DNA from: Hydrogenophaga sp. IBVHS2
Lineage (GTDB): Bacteria > Pseudomonadota > Gammaproteobacteria > Burkholderiales > Burkholderiaceae_C
Length of the DNA: 64,000 bases
Assembly: GCF_002127215.1 (NCBI RefSeq)
Contig: NZ_NFUT01000006.1
Span: 124,001-188,000, forward strand
Reading direction: 5' to 3'
Below, piece after piece: positions 11,311 through 22,177 of the stretch. Below the pieces are notes generated by a model. The model worked only from the letters and a program-made list of their open reading frames with translations. It did no database searches and had not been told where the DNA came from. Made by a program: the position numbers and the translations under genes. Position 1 is the stretch's first letter. Each line of letters starts with the position of its first letter.

Positions 11311-11771
11311 TGCAGCCGTCCGACGTGCTGGTGGTGGATGGCGACCCCGGCCGTGCGGTCGACCGGCCTGTCGTGGATGTGGCGGTGGGTGTGCTCATCG
11401 CCCCGGATGGACGTTTTCTGCTCACCTCCCGCCCACCCGGCAAGGTGTACGCCGGGCACTGGGAATTCCCCGGCGGCAAGCTGGAACCGGGCGAGACGGT
11501 GGAGCAGGCGCTGCGTCGGGAGCTGCAGGAAGAGATCGGCGTGACCATCGGTTCCGCCCAGCCCTGGCGCGAGCAGCTGGTGGACTACCCGCACGCCCTG
11601 GTGCGGCTGCATTTCTGCAAGGTCTTCGACTGGACGGGTGCCCTCACCATGCGCGAAGGCCAGGACTTCTGCTGGGAACGGCTGCCGGTCCAGTGCAGCC
11701 CGGTACTGCCCGGCACGGTGCCGGTGCTGGCCTGGCTGGCCCAGGAACAAGGCGGATCAGTGCTCGCGTGA
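11310..11771 (+). CDS. mutT: MutT-like Nudix hydrolase (8-oxo-dGTP diphosphatase)
   Basis: Removes oxidised dGTP from the nucleotide pool so that it is not misincorporated opposite A. The Nudix box is complete: [20 protein letters not shown] followed by EIGV. The preceding [15 protein letters not shown] is the MutT substrate-loop signature, and the 153-residue length includes a ~20-residue N-terminal extension. It starts on the last base of the DUF815 stop. The last 15 bases overlap the convergent yacG. Broader Nudix substrates cannot be excluded from sequence alone. Confidence 0.88.
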   Translation: MQPSDVLVVDGDPGRAVDRPVVDVAVGVLIAPDGRFLLTSRPPGKVYAGHWEFPGGKLEPGETVEQALRRELQEEIGVTIGSAQPWREQLVDYPHALVRLHFCKVFDWTGALTMREGQDFCWERLPVQCSPVLPGTVPVLAWLAQEQGGSVLA

Positions 11772-11975
11772 AGCGGGGCCGTCGGGTCCGTCCGGCTCTC
11801 CCGTGCCGGGCAGCGCAAAACGTTCGCTGGCCCAGGCGCCGAAGTCCACCTGACGGCAGCGTTCGCTGCAGAACGGGCGGAACGGATTCGACGGGGCATA
11901 CAGGCTCTCACCGCCGCACGACGGGCATCGCACCCGCCGCCCTTCGCCCTGACCATCGAAACCGTGAGCCGTCAT
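11757..11975 (-). CDS. yacG: DNA gyrase inhibitor YacG (zinc-binding)
   Basis: Small zinc-finger protein that binds GyrB and reduces gyrase activity. The 72-residue product has the four-cysteine knuckle [20 protein letters not shown]...RC, followed by [11 protein letters not shown], the diagnostic YacG segment (D-[LF]-G-x-W-A-x-E). The C-terminus is Gly/Pro/Asp rich. It overlaps zapD by four bases (ATGA) and overlaps the 3' end of mutT on the opposite strand. Confidence 0.92.
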   Translation of the reverse strand: MTAHGFDGQGEGRRVRCPSCGGESLYAPSNPFRPFCSERCRQVDFGAWASERFALPGTGEPDGPDGPASREH

Positions 11976-12727
11976 GCGCAGAGGGCCAGTTCGAAGTTCG
12001 CGTCCTCGCCGGCCGGGTGGAGTCGGCCGTCCTCGCCCAGCCGCATCAGGCGGACCGAGAACATCAGGCGGTTGCCACTGATTTCCGGCACCAGGCCGCT
12101 GACCGCATCGACGCTCAGCCGCAGCAGCTGGAAGGTCCTGCCCTGGGGCAGGTTCTGCTGGAACTGGCCGCCCGGCGCCACTACCTTCTGTGATCCGCCG
12201 GAATCGCGCAGCAGCTTGAGCAGCAGGCCGATGGATTCCGCCAGCGGAGCCAGGGATTGCGCCCAGCCGGACAGATCCGCCTGACGACGGGCCGGTTCAT
12301 GGTGCTGCCAGTGGTAGTAGGAGGGCAGGTCGAACTCGCAGGTGCCGCCCGGAATGCCGATGCGGCTGCGGATGCCCATGAGCCAGTCGTTCTCGGTGAG
12401 GGACTGGCCCGTCTTGCCGGAGAGCTGGCTCAGGCGCCCGAAGCAGTCATCGATCTGACCGATCACCGCGTCCAGTGCCGCTTCCGAAATGGCCGGGTTG
12501 CCACGGTAGCCGTTGAACACCTGCTTGTGCCGCTCCAGGTCCTTGAGCACGTCCGACTTCATGTCGGCCCGGGAGGCGACGTCCATCACCTCGAAGATGG
12601 TCTGGATCGCGAAGTGATGATCCAGCGGGTGCTGGCGGGGGATCAGCTCGGCCAGCCGCCGGAACAGGTGCTCCAGGCGCAGGTAGGTCCGGATGCGTTC
12701 GTTGAAAGGGTATTCGTACAGGATCAC
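11972..12727 (-). CDS. zapD: Cell division protein ZapD
   Basis: Cytoplasmic dimer that cross-links FtsZ filaments and stabilises the Z-ring. The 251-residue protein begins [20 protein letters not shown], the hallmark of ZapD (YacF). It has an alpha-helical N-terminal domain (1-115) and a beta-rich C-terminal domain, with the [11 protein letters not shown] segment around residue 145. The coaE-zapD-yacG order is conserved in Beta- and Gammaproteobacteria. It begins 42 bases after coaE. Confidence 0.95.
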   Translation of the reverse strand: MILYEYPFNERIRTYLRLEHLFRRLAELIPRQHPLDHHFAIQTIFEVMDVASRADMKSDVLKDLERHKQVFNGYRGNPAISEAALDAVIGQIDDCFGRLSQLSGKTGQSLTENDWLMGIRSRIGIPGGTCEFDLPSYYHWQHHEPARRQADLSGWAQSLAPLAESIGLLLKLLRDSGGSQKVVAPGGQFQQNLPQGRTFQLLRLSVDAVSGLVPEISGNRLMFSVRLMRLGEDGRLHPAGEDANFELALCA

Positions 12728-12769
12728 GGGTGCGCCGGCGTGTGGGTGATGGATGCCCTACGGGGTTCA

Positions 12770-13360
12770 TCATAGCCCGAACCGATGGGCCAGATCGTCG
12801 GCCACGCTGGCCAGGCGGCTCAGGTCATCGACGTCGTTGAACACCACCAGATCGGCCACCGACCGCCGTTGTTCCCGCGAAGCCTGCTGGCGGATCACCG
12901 AGGCCGTGGTCTCGGGCGTCCAGCCGCTGCGGGCGAGCACCCGGCGTGTCTGTGTGGCCTCGCTGCAGTCCACCACCAGCACCCGGTCGAGCCGGGCCGG
13001 CCACCGGGGCGATTCGGCCAGCAGGGGGATGTCGAACACCACACAGGCCGAGGCACAGGCGGCCAGCTGCCGTGCCATGGCCTCGCCCACCAGAGGGTGG
13101 ATGATGGACTCCAGCACCTGCCGGGCCGCCGGGTCGGCGAACACGCGGGCACGCACCCGGTCGCGGTCGAGTGCGCCGTCGGGGCCGATCATGTCGGCGC
13201 CCATCCGCTCGCGGATGGCCGGTATCGCCGATCCGCCGGCGGCCGTGGTGGCGCGGGACAAGGCATCGGCATCGATCACATCGGCGCCCCGCTCGGCCAG
13301 CAGACGGGCCAGCGTGCTCTTGCCGCTGCCGATGCCGCCGGTCAGGCCCAGCCGCAGCAT
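12770..13360 (-). CDS. coaE: Dephospho-CoA kinase
   Basis: Last step of CoA synthesis: phosphorylates the ribose 3'-OH of dephospho-CoA. The 196-residue protein starts MLRLGLTGGIGSGKSTLARL with the P-loop at residues 8-15. The DADALSR segment and the CoA-domain motif FDIPLLAES are intact. It starts four bases after the pilD stop, so it probably belongs to the pilBCD transcript. Confidence 0.96.
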   Translation of the reverse strand: MLRLGLTGGIGSGKSTLARLLAERGADVIDADALSRATTAAGGSAIPAIRERMGADMIGPDGALDRDRVRARVFADPAARQVLESIIHPLVGEAMARQLAACASACVVFDIPLLAESPRWPARLDRVLVVDCSEATQTRRVLARSGWTPETTASVIRQQASREQRRSVADLVVFNDVDDLSRLASVADDLAHRFGL

Positions 13361-13364
13361 GGCT

Positions 13365-14222
13365 TCACAAGCCCAGGACGGAGAGGATGGCGCCGGGCCC
13401 GAACACCATGGCGGTCAGGCCCGCCAACGCCAGAAACGGGCCGAAGGGCACATAGCCGCCGTCGCGCAACTGGCCGACCAGCTTGATGCCGATGCCCACG
13501 ACCGCACCGATCACCGACGACATCAGGATGATGGGTACCAGCGCCTGCCACCCGAACCACGCGCCCAGCGCGGCAAACAGCTTGAAGTCTCCGTAACCCA
13601 TGCCTTCCTTGCCGGTCAGCAGCTTGAAGGCCCAGTACACCAGCCACAGGGACAGATAACCGCCCACCGCCCCCCAGACGGCGTCGCGCAGCGGCACGCC
13701 GGTCCAGGCAAGCGCCGAGGCGCACAGACCCGCCCACAGCAGGGGGAGGGTGATGTCGTCGGGCAACAGGGTGGTGTCCCAGTCGATGGCGGCCAGAGCG
13801 ACGATGGCCGCCGCAAAGCCGCACCACAGCAGGGCCTGCACCGAAGCGCCCCATTGCCAGCCGCACCACGCAAACAACAGGCCGGTGAACAGTTCGACGG
13901 CGGGATAGCGGAGGCTGATCGGCGCCTTGCAGGCGCTGCAGCGCCCCCGCAGCACCGCGTAGCTGAGCACCGGGATGTTCTCGAACCAGCGGATGGCGTG
14001 GCCGCAGTGCGGGCAGGCCGATCGCGGCACCATCAGGTTGTAGCGCTCCAGCGGCTCGGCCGGCGCCTCTGCCCCTTCCGGTGCATTCAGTTCGGCGCAT
14101 TCACGCGCCCACTGGCGCTCCATCATCTTCGGCAGGCGATGGATCACCACATTCAGAAAGCTGCCCACCAGCAAGCCCAGCAGCCCCAGCACCACCGGGG
14201 CCAGCGTTGCGTCCAGGGGCAT
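13365..14222 (-). CDS. pilD: Prepilin peptidase / N-methyltransferase PilD
   Basis: Bifunctional inner-membrane aspartyl protease that cleaves type IV prepilin (and type II secretion pseudopilin) leaders and methylates the new N-terminus. The 285-residue protein has the cytoplasmic tetracysteine domain CPHCG...CSACKAPISLRYP (about 73-110). Catalytic aspartates are in AAIDWDTTLLPDD and GMGYGDFKLFAALGAW, and about eight hydrophobic helices are present. Its ATG overlaps the pilC stop (ATGA). Confidence 0.96.
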   Translation of the reverse strand: MPLDATLAPVVLGLLGLLVGSFLNVVIHRLPKMMERQWARECAELNAPEGAEAPAEPLERYNLMVPRSACPHCGHAIRWFENIPVLSYAVLRGRCSACKAPISLRYPAVELFTGLLFAWCGWQWGASVQALLWCGFAAAIVALAAIDWDTTLLPDDITLPLLWAGLCASALAWTGVPLRDAVWGAVGGYLSLWLVYWAFKLLTGKEGMGYGDFKLFAALGAWFGWQALVPIILMSSVIGAVVGIGIKLVGQLRDGGYVPFGPFLALAGLTAMVFGPGAILSVLGL

Positions 14223-15439
14223 CAGACCACCTGGCCCAGCTTGAAGATCGGCAGGTACATCGAGACCACGATGCCGCCGATGATGGTGCCCAGCACCACG
14301 ATGATGATCGGCTCCATCAGGCTGGAGAGACCGGCCACCATGTCGTCGACTTCGGCCTCATAGAAATCGGCGGCCTTGCCCAGCATGTGGTCGATCGAGC
14401 CGGATTCCTCGCCGATGGCACACATCTGCAGCACCATCGAAGGAAAGATGTTGGCGTTGGACATGGCCACCGTCAGGCTGGTGCCGGTGGAAACCTCCTG
14501 CTGGATCTTTTCGGTGGCGATCGCGTACACCGAGTTGCCCGACGCACCACCCACGGAATCGAGCGCCTCCACCAGCGGCACGCCGGCAGCGAACATGGTG
14601 GAGAGCGTGCGCGTCCAGCGCGCGATGACTGACTTTTCCACCAGCTCGCCGAAGATGGGCATCTTCAGCAGCATCCGGTCCATGAACTGCTGCACCTTCT
14701 CGTTGCGGCGCCAAGCCTGGAAGAAGAAGTACAGGCCGCCGCCGATGCCGCCGAAGATGAGCCACCACCACTGCACGAAGAACTCGCTCATGCCGATGAC
14801 GAACAGGGTGGGAGCGGGCAGGTCGGCCCCGAACGAGGTGAACACCTGCTTGAACGACGGGATCACGAAGATCATGATCACCGCCACCACGACAAACGCC
14901 ACGATGATCACCGCGGTCGGGTACATCAGGGCCGACTTGATCTTGGACTTGATGGCCTCGGTCTTCTCCATGTACTCGGCCAGCCGGTCGAGCAGCTCTT
15001 CAAGGATACCGGCGGCTTCACCCGCCTCGATCAGGTTGCAGTAGAGGTTGTCGAAGTAGAGCGGGTGCTTGCGGAAAGCCGCGCTCAGCGAGGTGCCGGT
15101 TTCCACGTCGGCGCGGATCTCGTTGAGCAGCTTGGTGACGCTGGGGTTGGCATTGCCCCGGCCGACGATGTCGAAGGCCTGCAGCAAGGGCACGCCGGCC
15201 TTCATCATGGTAGCCAGCTGGCGGGTGAAGATGGCGATGTCCTTCGGCTTGATCCGCTTGCCGGAACTCATCCGGCGCTTCTTCACCTTGCCGGGAATGA
15301 TGCCCTGCCGCCGCAGCGTGGCCAGCACCTGGTTCTCGCCGACCGCGCGGATTTCCCCGCGCATCGGCCGGCCGTTGCGATCCTTGCCTTCCCATTCGAA
15401 CACGAAGTCCTTAACGCTCTTGGTTGCCGCGGTAGCCAT
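14222..15439 (-). CDS. pilC: Type IV pilus inner-membrane platform protein PilC
   Basis: Polytopic platform through which the PilB and PilT motors act on the pilus. The 405-residue protein contains two repeated GspF/T2SSF domains (about 70-195 and 273-395), visible as FTRQLATMMKAGVPLLQAFD and WTRTLSTMFAAGVPLVEALD. Three transmembrane segments are placed near 170-195, 215-245 and 375-400. The LSSLMEPIIIVVLGTIIGGI ending is typical. It lies 40 bases after pilB in the pilB-pilC-pilD order. Confidence 0.96.
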   Translation of the reverse strand: MATAATKSVKDFVFEWEGKDRNGRPMRGEIRAVGENQVLATLRRQGIIPGKVKKRRMSSGKRIKPKDIAIFTRQLATMMKAGVPLLQAFDIVGRGNANPSVTKLLNEIRADVETGTSLSAAFRKHPLYFDNLYCNLIEAGEAAGILEELLDRLAEYMEKTEAIKSKIKSALMYPTAVIIVAFVVVAVIMIFVIPSFKQVFTSFGADLPAPTLFVIGMSEFFVQWWWLIFGGIGGGLYFFFQAWRRNEKVQQFMDRMLLKMPIFGELVEKSVIARWTRTLSTMFAAGVPLVEALDSVGGASGNSVYAIATEKIQQEVSTGTSLTVAMSNANIFPSMVLQMCAIGEESGSIDHMLGKAADFYEAEVDDMVAGLSSLMEPIIIVVLGTIIGGIVVSMYLPIFKLGQVV

Positions 15440-15479
15440 GGGTGCCTCTCTGCTGATGTCGTCGTGATCGCTGCCGTCG

Positions 15480-17210
15480 TCACTCGTTGGTCACGCTGAG
15501 GACCTCTTCCAGCGAGGTCAGGCCCAGCTTGACCTTGAGCAGTCCGGATTCCCGCAGGCTGCGCACGCCTTCCTTGCTCGCCTGCTGCGCGATGTCCAGC
15601 GCACTGCCGCCGCGCAGGATGATGCGCTGTATTTCCTCGCTGATGGGCATCACCTGGTAGATGCCGACCCGACCCTTGTAGCCGTTGTTGCAGGCCGAGC
15701 AGCCCACCGGCTTGTAGGGCGTCCAGGTGCCATCGAGTTCCTCGGGCTTGTAGCCGGCTTCCAGCAGCGCCTTGCGAGGCACATCCAGCGGCGCCTTGCA
15801 GGTGGCGCACAGCCGCCGTGCAAGACGCTGGGCCGTGATCAGGATGACGCTGGAGGCGATATTGAACGTGGGTATCCCCATGTTCATCATCCGCGTGAGC
15901 GTCGTCGGTGCATCGTTGGTGTGCAGGGTCGACAGCACCAGGTGGCCCGTCTGGGCCGCCTTGATCGAGATGTCGGCCGTCTCCAGATCCCGGATCTCGC
16001 CCACCATGATCACGTCCGGATCCTGGCGCAGGAAGGCCTTGAGCGCGACTGCAAAGGTCAGGCCTGCCTTCTCGTTCATGTTGACCTGGTTCACGCCCGG
16101 CAGGTTGATCTCGGACGGATCTTCGGCCGTCGAGATGTTCACCCCGGGCTTGTTCAGGATGTTCAGGCAGGTGTAGAGCGACACCGTCTTGCCGGAGCCG
16201 GTGGGGCCGGTGACCAGCACCATGCCGTAGGGGCGGCTGATGGCGTTGAGCAGCCGCTCCTTTTCTTCCGGCTCGTAGCCCAGGGCATCGATGCCGAGCT
16301 TGGCGCTGCTCGGGTCCAGGATACGGATCACGATCTTCTCGCCGAACAGCGTGGGCAGGGTGCTGACCCGGAAGTCGATCACCCGGTCCGGCCCGATCTT
16401 GAGCTTCATGCGGCCGTCCTGCGGCACCCGTTTCTCGGAAATGTCCATCCGAGAGATCACCTTGATGCGCGACGCCAGCTTGTCCTTGATGGCCACGGGT
16501 GGCGATGCGATCTCGCGCAGTTCGCCGTCGATGCGGAAGCGGACCCGGTACTGGTGTTCGTAGGGTTCGAAGTGCAGATCGGATGCGCGCATGTTGAACG
16601 CATCGATGAGCATCTTGTGCAGGAACTTGACCACCGGGGCGTCGTCGACCTCGGTGGCCTTCTCGGCCGTGTCGGTCACGGCGCTCTCGGCTGCCAGGTC
16701 GTCGAACTCGACGTCCCCGACGATGTTTTCCATGGCCTCGTTCGCCGATGTGGTGCGAACATCGACCAGCTTGCTGAGCTTGTCGTACTCGGCGATCACC
16801 CAGTCCACGCCCATCTGGGTCGCAAACTTGATCTTCTCGGCGGCCTGCTGGTCCGCGGGATCTGCGGTGGCGACGATGAGGCGGTTGTTGCGCTTGCTCA
16901 GGACCACGATCCGGTAGTCGGCGCAGATCTTGGGGTCGAGCAGCTCGGTGGGCAGACGGTTGACGTCGATGGCATCCAGGTCGAGCAGGGGGGCCGCGAA
17001 CGCGGTCGACATGGTGTGCGCGAGGTCGTACGGCGACACGGCGCCCGACCCGGTCAGCTCGGCAATGAAGCTCGTGCGCGAACTCTGGGCCTTGCGGTAG
17101 AGGTCTTCCGCAGCTTTCTGTCCCAGCTTTCCTGCGGAAACAAGGGCACGCCCCAGACCCGGCAGCGCCATCGAGGGGGTGTCAGTGGGGAGGGAATCGA
17201 CCGACGCCAT
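15480..17210 (-). CDS. pilB: Type IV pilus assembly ATPase PilB
   Basis: Hexameric extension ATPase of type IV pili. The 576-residue protein has an N-terminal MshEN-like domain, then the GspE/PulE ATPase core with Walker A GPTGSGKT (about 331-338), the Asp box, Walker B DPDVIMVGEIRD and the His box TGHLVLSTLHTNDA. A tetracysteine zinc element CATC...CSAC occurs near residue 490-525. The frame starts MASVDSLPTD. The upstream 140 bases to tRNA-Pro show no clear sigma-54 or sigma-70 element that I can defend. Confidence 0.97.
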   Translation of the reverse strand: MASVDSLPTDTPSMALPGLGRALVSAGKLGQKAAEDLYRKAQSSRTSFIAELTGSGAVSPYDLAHTMSTAFAAPLLDLDAIDVNRLPTELLDPKICADYRIVVLSKRNNRLIVATADPADQQAAEKIKFATQMGVDWVIAEYDKLSKLVDVRTTSANEAMENIVGDVEFDDLAAESAVTDTAEKATEVDDAPVVKFLHKMLIDAFNMRASDLHFEPYEHQYRVRFRIDGELREIASPPVAIKDKLASRIKVISRMDISEKRVPQDGRMKLKIGPDRVIDFRVSTLPTLFGEKIVIRILDPSSAKLGIDALGYEPEEKERLLNAISRPYGMVLVTGPTGSGKTVSLYTCLNILNKPGVNISTAEDPSEINLPGVNQVNMNEKAGLTFAVALKAFLRQDPDVIMVGEIRDLETADISIKAAQTGHLVLSTLHTNDAPTTLTRMMNMGIPTFNIASSVILITAQRLARRLCATCKAPLDVPRKALLEAGYKPEELDGTWTPYKPVGCSACNNGYKGRVGIYQVMPISEEIQRIILRGGSALDIAQQASKEGVRSLRESGLLKVKLGLTSLEEVLSVTNE

Positions 17211-17355
17211 CAGCGTAATCTAACGTAAATCAACGACTTGCCCGAACACTCTGAGGTGATTTGTGGGCAAAAAGACGACGTCGAAGACCAGACGGCATCG
17301 CCGATCGGCAAGCGGTCTGCAGCGGCTGCCCGACGGAAGGGACCAGGAGGGAATC

Positions 17356-17432
17356 TGGTCGGGGTGAGAGGATTCGAACCTCCGGCCTCTACGTCCCGAA
17401 CGTAGCGCTCTACCAGGCTAAGCTACACCCCG
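17356..17432 (-). tRNA. tRNA-Pro (anticodon CGG)
   Basis: On the minus strand a 77-nt tRNA: acceptor CGGGGTG pairs with CACCCCG, discriminator A, and CCA is encoded. The T-arm holds GGTTCGAATCC. The anticodon stem CTACG/CGTAG encloses TTCGGGA, giving anticodon CGG for proline CCG codons, which are frequent in this GC-rich sequence. It lies between pilB and ispB, both on the same strand. Confidence 0.97.
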
Positions 17433-17485
17433 ATGTCACCTGACGGCAACGGGTGACACCGCCAGCGGGTGCCACCGTGGATCGT

Positions 17486-18517
17486 TCAGGAGCGTCGCTC
17501 CAGAAGTCCAGCCGCTAATTGTAGCAAAGCTTCAGTGTGGTCATTGGCCGGCAGGCAACGGGCCGCTTGCATGGCCCGTCGAGCCTCCTGGGAAGCGCTG
17601 TCCCGGGCCCGCTCCAGGGCGCCGGTGCGGCGGATGATGCCCACGATGTCGTCCAGGCGGTTCGTGTTGCCGGTCTCTATGGCTTCGCGGATCAGCGCCT
17701 GATCGGCGTCTGCGGCCATCTGCAAAGCACAGATGATCGGGAGCGTGACCTTGCCCTCGCGCAGGTCGTCACCCAGGTTCTTGCCGAGTTCTGCCGGGTC
17801 GCCCTCGTAGTCGAGCACGTCGTCGATGACCTGGAACGCGGTGCCCAGCGCCTGCCCGTAGCGTGCGCAACCTTCCTCGATTTCGGGGGAGGAGCCCGCC
17901 AGGATGGGGGCGAGTCGGGCACTGGCCTCGAACAGTTTGGCCGTCTTGGAGCGGATGACGCGCAGATAGGTCTCTTCGTCGATCGTCGCGTCGTGCATGT
18001 TCATGAGCTGCAGCACCTCGCCTTCCGCGATGACGTTAGTGGCCTCCGACAACACCTGCATCACCCGCATGTTGTCGACATCCACCATCATCTGGAAGGC
18101 GCGCGAGTACAGGAAGTCACCCACCAGCACGCTGGCGGCGTTCCCGAACTCGTGGTTGGCGGTCGATCGGCCACGTCGCAGGGTGGATTCATCGACCACG
18201 TCGTCATGCAGCAGGGTCGCTGTGTGGATGAACTCGACCACGGCCGCCAGCGTGTGGCGATGCGGGTGCTGGCTGCCCAATGCGCCGCTCACCAGCAGCA
18301 GCAGTGCCGGACGCAGGCGCTTGCCACCGGCAGAGATGATGTATTGCGCGACTTCCTTGACCAGCGGGACGTCGGAGGTGAGGCGCTCCGAGATCACGCG
18401 GTCGACCCGCTCCATGTCGTGCTGGATCAGCGCCAGCGGGGAGGCGGTGGATGCGTTCGGTGAGGTCAAGATGGTGGCCAGGGTCGTTGGGGAGAGGCTT
18501 GCCGCAGGCGGCTGCAA
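17486..18517 (-). CDS. ispB: Octaprenyl diphosphate synthase (polyprenyl synthetase)
   Basis: Elongates farnesyl diphosphate with isopentenyl diphosphate to make the long side-chain of ubiquinone. The 343-residue protein has both aspartate-rich motifs: [10 protein letters not shown] (FARM region) and [12 protein letters not shown] (SARM region), as well as GGKRLRP. The roughly 25-residue N-terminal extension before the domain is Ser/Thr/Pro rich; an internal start cannot be excluded. Its divergent neighbour is rplU-rpmA, the standard arrangement. Octaprenyl chain length is inferred from the lineage. Confidence 0.93.
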   Translation of the reverse strand: MQPPAASLSPTTLATILTSPNASTASPLALIQHDMERVDRVISERLTSDVPLVKEVAQYIISAGGKRLRPALLLLVSGALGSQHPHRHTLAAVVEFIHTATLLHDDVVDESTLRRGRSTANHEFGNAASVLVGDFLYSRAFQMMVDVDNMRVMQVLSEATNVIAEGEVLQLMNMHDATIDEETYLRVIRSKTAKLFEASARLAPILAGSSPEIEEGCARYGQALGTAFQVIDDVLDYEGDPAELGKNLGDDLREGKVTLPIICALQMAADADQALIREAIETGNTNRLDDIVGIIRRTGALERARDSASQEARRAMQAARCLPANDHTEALLQLAAGLLERRS

Positions 18518-18572
18518 ACTCCTCGAAATTATAGAAACCGGGGGGCGTGGCGCCCGGCCGCCCGGCCTTGTC

Positions 18573-18601
18573 TTGTCACCCGTGCAGGGTCAGGGTAGAA
18601 T
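18573..18601 (+). promoter_or_regulatory. Sigma-70 promoter of rplU-rpmA
   Basis: TTGTCA (18573-18578) and TAGAAT (18596-18601) are separated by exactly 17 bases and each differs from consensus by one base. Transcription would start near 18608, leaving a leader of about 110 nt before rplU. That leader carries a small CTGGC/GCCAG hairpin and could host ribosomal-protein feedback control. Confidence 0.65.
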
Positions 18602-18716
18602 CGCGGGTTCGGCGGAATTGGGTCTGCCGAGCGTTCCTGTGGTGTTCACCGTGCGACGTGCTGGCAACGGCCAGGATGCTGCCCCAGATCACCCGGGCTC
18701 ATTTCAAGAGGTTCAT

Positions 18717-19028
18717 ATGTACGCGGTCATAAAAACCGGTGGCAAGCAGTATCGCGTTGCTGCCGGCGAAAAAATTAAAGTAGAACAGATTGCTGCGGAA
18801 GTGGGCCAAGAGATCGTGTTCGACCAGGTTCTGGCAGTCGGCAACGGCAGCGAGATCAAAGTGGGCACTCCCTTGGTTTCCGGCGCAACGGTCACGGTCA
18901 AAGTGGTGTCGCACGGTCGTCACGACAAGGTTCGCATCTTCAAGATGCGCCGTCGCAAGCACTACCAGAAGCGTCAAGGCCACCGTCAGAATTTCACCGA
19001 GCTCGAAATCGCATCGATCTCGGCCTAA
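18717..19028 (+). CDS. rplU: 50S ribosomal protein L21
   Basis: Large-subunit protein that binds 23S rRNA together with L20. The 103-residue protein begins [20 protein letters not shown] and contains the basic [20 protein letters not shown] stretch. An AGAGG ribosome site lies upstream. Its AT-richer first codons (AAA, AAT, TAT) fit a highly expressed gene. It precedes rpmA by 12 bases. Confidence 0.98.
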   Translation: MYAVIKTGGKQYRVAAGEKIKVEQIAAEVGQEIVFDQVLAVGNGSEIKVGTPLVSGATVTVKVVSHGRHDKVRIFKMRRRKHYQKRQGHRQNFTELEIASISA

Positions 19029-19040
19029 GGAGAGAGCAAC

Positions 19041-19298
19041 ATGGCACAGAAAAAAGGCGGCGGCTCCACGCGAAACGGGCGCGATTCCAAGCCCAAGATG
19101 CTCGGTGTGAAGGCCTTCGGCGGTGAACTCGTTTCCGCCGGTTCGATCATCGTGCGCCAGCGCGGTACCAAGTTCCACCCCGGCACCAATGTCGGCGTGG
19201 GCAAGGACCACACCCTCTTTGCTACCGTCGACGGCCACGTCCAGTTCGCCACCAAAGGCGCGCTGAACCGCCACACGGTGAGCATCACGCCGGTTTAA
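19041..19298 (+). CDS. rpmA: 50S ribosomal protein L27
   Basis: Large-subunit protein whose N-terminal tail reaches the peptidyl-transferase centre. The 85-residue protein begins [20 protein letters not shown], without the cleavable extension found in Firmicutes. [20 protein letters not shown] is the conserved core. It sits 12 bases after rplU and is followed by a strong terminator. Confidence 0.98.
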   Translation: MAQKKGGGSTRNGRDSKPKMLGVKAFGGELVSAGSIIVRQRGTKFHPGTNVGVGKDHTLFATVDGHVQFATKGALNRHTVSITPV

Positions 19299-19317
19299 TC
19301 CGCCGGTGTTCCCCCGA

Positions 19318-19342
19318 AAGGCCCGCGCGTGCGGGCTTTTTT
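19318..19342 (+). terminator. Rho-independent terminator after rpmA
   Basis: GCCCGC (19321-19326), tetraloop GCGT and GCGGGC (19331-19336) are followed by six T residues. This ends the rplU-rpmA transcript 34 bases before obgE, which must have its own promoter or rely on readthrough. Confidence 0.88.
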
Positions 19343-19363
19343 GTTGGGGTGCCGGTTTCCTGA

Positions 19364-20446
<1,083 letters not shown>

Positions 20447-20455
20447 TCCAGTCTC

Positions 20456-21604
20456 ATGAACGAACCCGTCCTTGAACAGAATGCAGCGGTGCTGCGCCAT
20501 GCACGCCGCATCGTGGTGAAGGTCGGCTCCAGCCTGGTGACCAATGAAGGGCGGGGGCTGGACGAAGAGGCCATCCGGCAGTGGAGCCGTCAGCTGGCGG
20601 CGCTGGTGCAGGAGGGGCGGGAGCTGATCATGGTCAGCAGCGGCGCCGTGGCCGAAGGCATGAAGCGCCTGGGCTGGACCAGTCGCCCGAAGGAGATCAA
20701 CGAACTGCAGGCGGCGGCGGCGGTGGGCCAGATGGGCCTGGTGCAGATGTACGAGACCCAGCTGCGGGCTTGTGGCGTGGGCAGCGCGCAGGTGCTGCTC
20801 ACCCATGCCGACCTGGCCGACCGCGAGCGGTACCTCAATGCCCGCTCCACGCTGCTCACCCTGCTGCAGCTGCAGGTGGTGCCGGTGATCAACGAGAACG
20901 ACACGGTGGTCAACGACGAGATCAAGTTCGGCGACAACGACACCCTGGGTGCCCTGGTGGCCAATCTGGTGGAGGCCGATGCGCTGGTCATCCTGACCGA
21001 CCAGAAGGGGCTGTACACCGCCGACCCGCGCAAGGATCCGGCCGCCGAGTTCGTGCATCTGGCGCGGGCGGGTGATCCGGCCCTGGAGACGATGGCCGGT
21101 GGTGCCGGCAGCGGCATCGGCAAGGGCGGCATGATCACCAAGATCCTGGCGGCCAAGCGGGCTGCGGGTTCCGGGGCATCCACCGTGATCGCCTGGGGGC
21201 GTGAGCCGGATGTCCTGCTGCGTCTGGCCGCCGGCGAGTCCATCGGTACCTGCCTGGTCGCCCAGACCGCCAAGCACCAGGCACGCAAGCGCTGGATGTC
21301 CGATCACCTGCAACTGCGGGGGGCGGTGGTGGTGGACGACGGCGCCGTCGACAAGATCGTGGGCGAGGGCAAGAGCCTGCTGCCCATCGGCATGACCGGT
21401 GTGGAGGGTGATTTCTCCCGGGGCGACGTCATCGCGGTGCGTGACCTGCGAGGCACCGAGGTGGCCCGGGGTCTGGCCAACTATGCAAGTACCGAGGCAC
21501 GCCTGCTGTGCCGCAAGGCATCGGCCGATTTCGAGCGCCTGCTCGGCTACGCTGCCGAGCCGGAGATGATCCACCGCGACAACCTGGTGCTGTCCCGGGG
21601 CTGA
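20456..21604 (+). CDS. proB: Glutamate 5-kinase
   Basis: First step of proline synthesis: ATP-dependent phosphorylation of glutamate, feedback inhibited by proline. The 382-residue protein has the amino-acid kinase domain ([42 protein letters not shown]) and a C-terminal PUA domain (about 285-370), the full two-domain form found in E. coli. It is followed by a convergent CNP1-like gene. Confidence 0.97.
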   Translation: MNEPVLEQNAAVLRHARRIVVKVGSSLVTNEGRGLDEEAIRQWSRQLAALVQEGRELIMVSSGAVAEGMKRLGWTSRPKEINELQAAAAVGQMGLVQMYETQLRACGVGSAQVLLTHADLADRERYLNARSTLLTLLQLQVVPVINENDTVVNDEIKFGDNDTLGALVANLVEADALVILTDQKGLYTADPRKDPAAEFVHLARAGDPALETMAGGAGSGIGKGGMITKILAAKRAAGSGASTVIAWGREPDVLLRLAAGESIGTCLVAQTAKHQARKRWMSDHLQLRGAVVVDDGAVDKIVGEGKSLLPIGMTGVEGDFSRGDVIAVRDLRGTEVARGLANYASTEARLLCRKASADFERLLGYAAEPEMIHRDNLVLSRG

Positions 21605-21625
21605 CCTCCACCCCGGTCTGGCCGG

Positions 21626-22177
21626 TCAGCGCAGGTCAGGCTTGCCGCGCTCGAGCTCGTTGAGCATGCGGGCCGGCGGATTGTTGGGCGTGGGGCCGTC
21701 GCACAGACCGGCACGTGCCATGAACATCTGCCGCCGGGTGGCCCCCCGGAAGCTCAGGGGCTGCCAGCTCTGTTCGCTGCTGCCGGTGCCAGACTGGCGC
21801 CAGCCCGATGCCGGGTCCCAGCGCGCATAGATGCGGGTCTCGGCCGTCTGGCAGCGCACGCCCTCGTACAACACATTGAGCGCACCGCTGGCGCTGCGCG
21901 CCACGAACACGTAGCGGATCACGCCGTCGCTGCCCACCTGCAGCGTGGTCGGCTCGATGCCGAACTCCATGGTCGTGGTCTGCTCGAGGCGGAAGGTCCG
22001 GACCTTGTCGAGGCTGAAGCTGGCCGGGGGCGTCCACTGCGCCTCTTCCCAGGGCTTTTCTTCCTCGTCGTTGCGGGACGTCGGCATGGTGCTGGCTGCG
22101 CCGGCGGCACCGGCCAGCACGGCCGACGCCACGCCTGCCAGCAGCGGGCGCACGAAACGGTGAAGGGGGAGGGTCAT
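21626..22177 (-). CDS. CNP1-like family exported protein
   Basis: A 183-residue exported protein of unknown function. An N-terminal signal (hydrophobic [16 protein letters not shown], cleavage near AAS) is followed by an acidic segment [11 protein letters not shown] and a beta-rich domain ending with [20 protein letters not shown]. This arrangement matches the CNP1-like family found in Betaproteobacteria near rppH and proB. The start at MTLPLHRF is chosen because it overlaps the rppH stop by four bases (ATGA). Confidence 0.8.
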   Translation of the reverse strand: MTLPLHRFVRPLLAGVASAVLAGAAGAASTMPTSRNDEEEKPWEEAQWTPPASFSLDKVRTFRLEQTTTMEFGIEPTTLQVGSDGVIRYVFVARSASGALNVLYEGVRCQTAETRIYARWDPASGWRQSGTGSSEQSWQPLSFRGATRRQMFMARAGLCDGPTPNNPPARMLNELERGKPDLR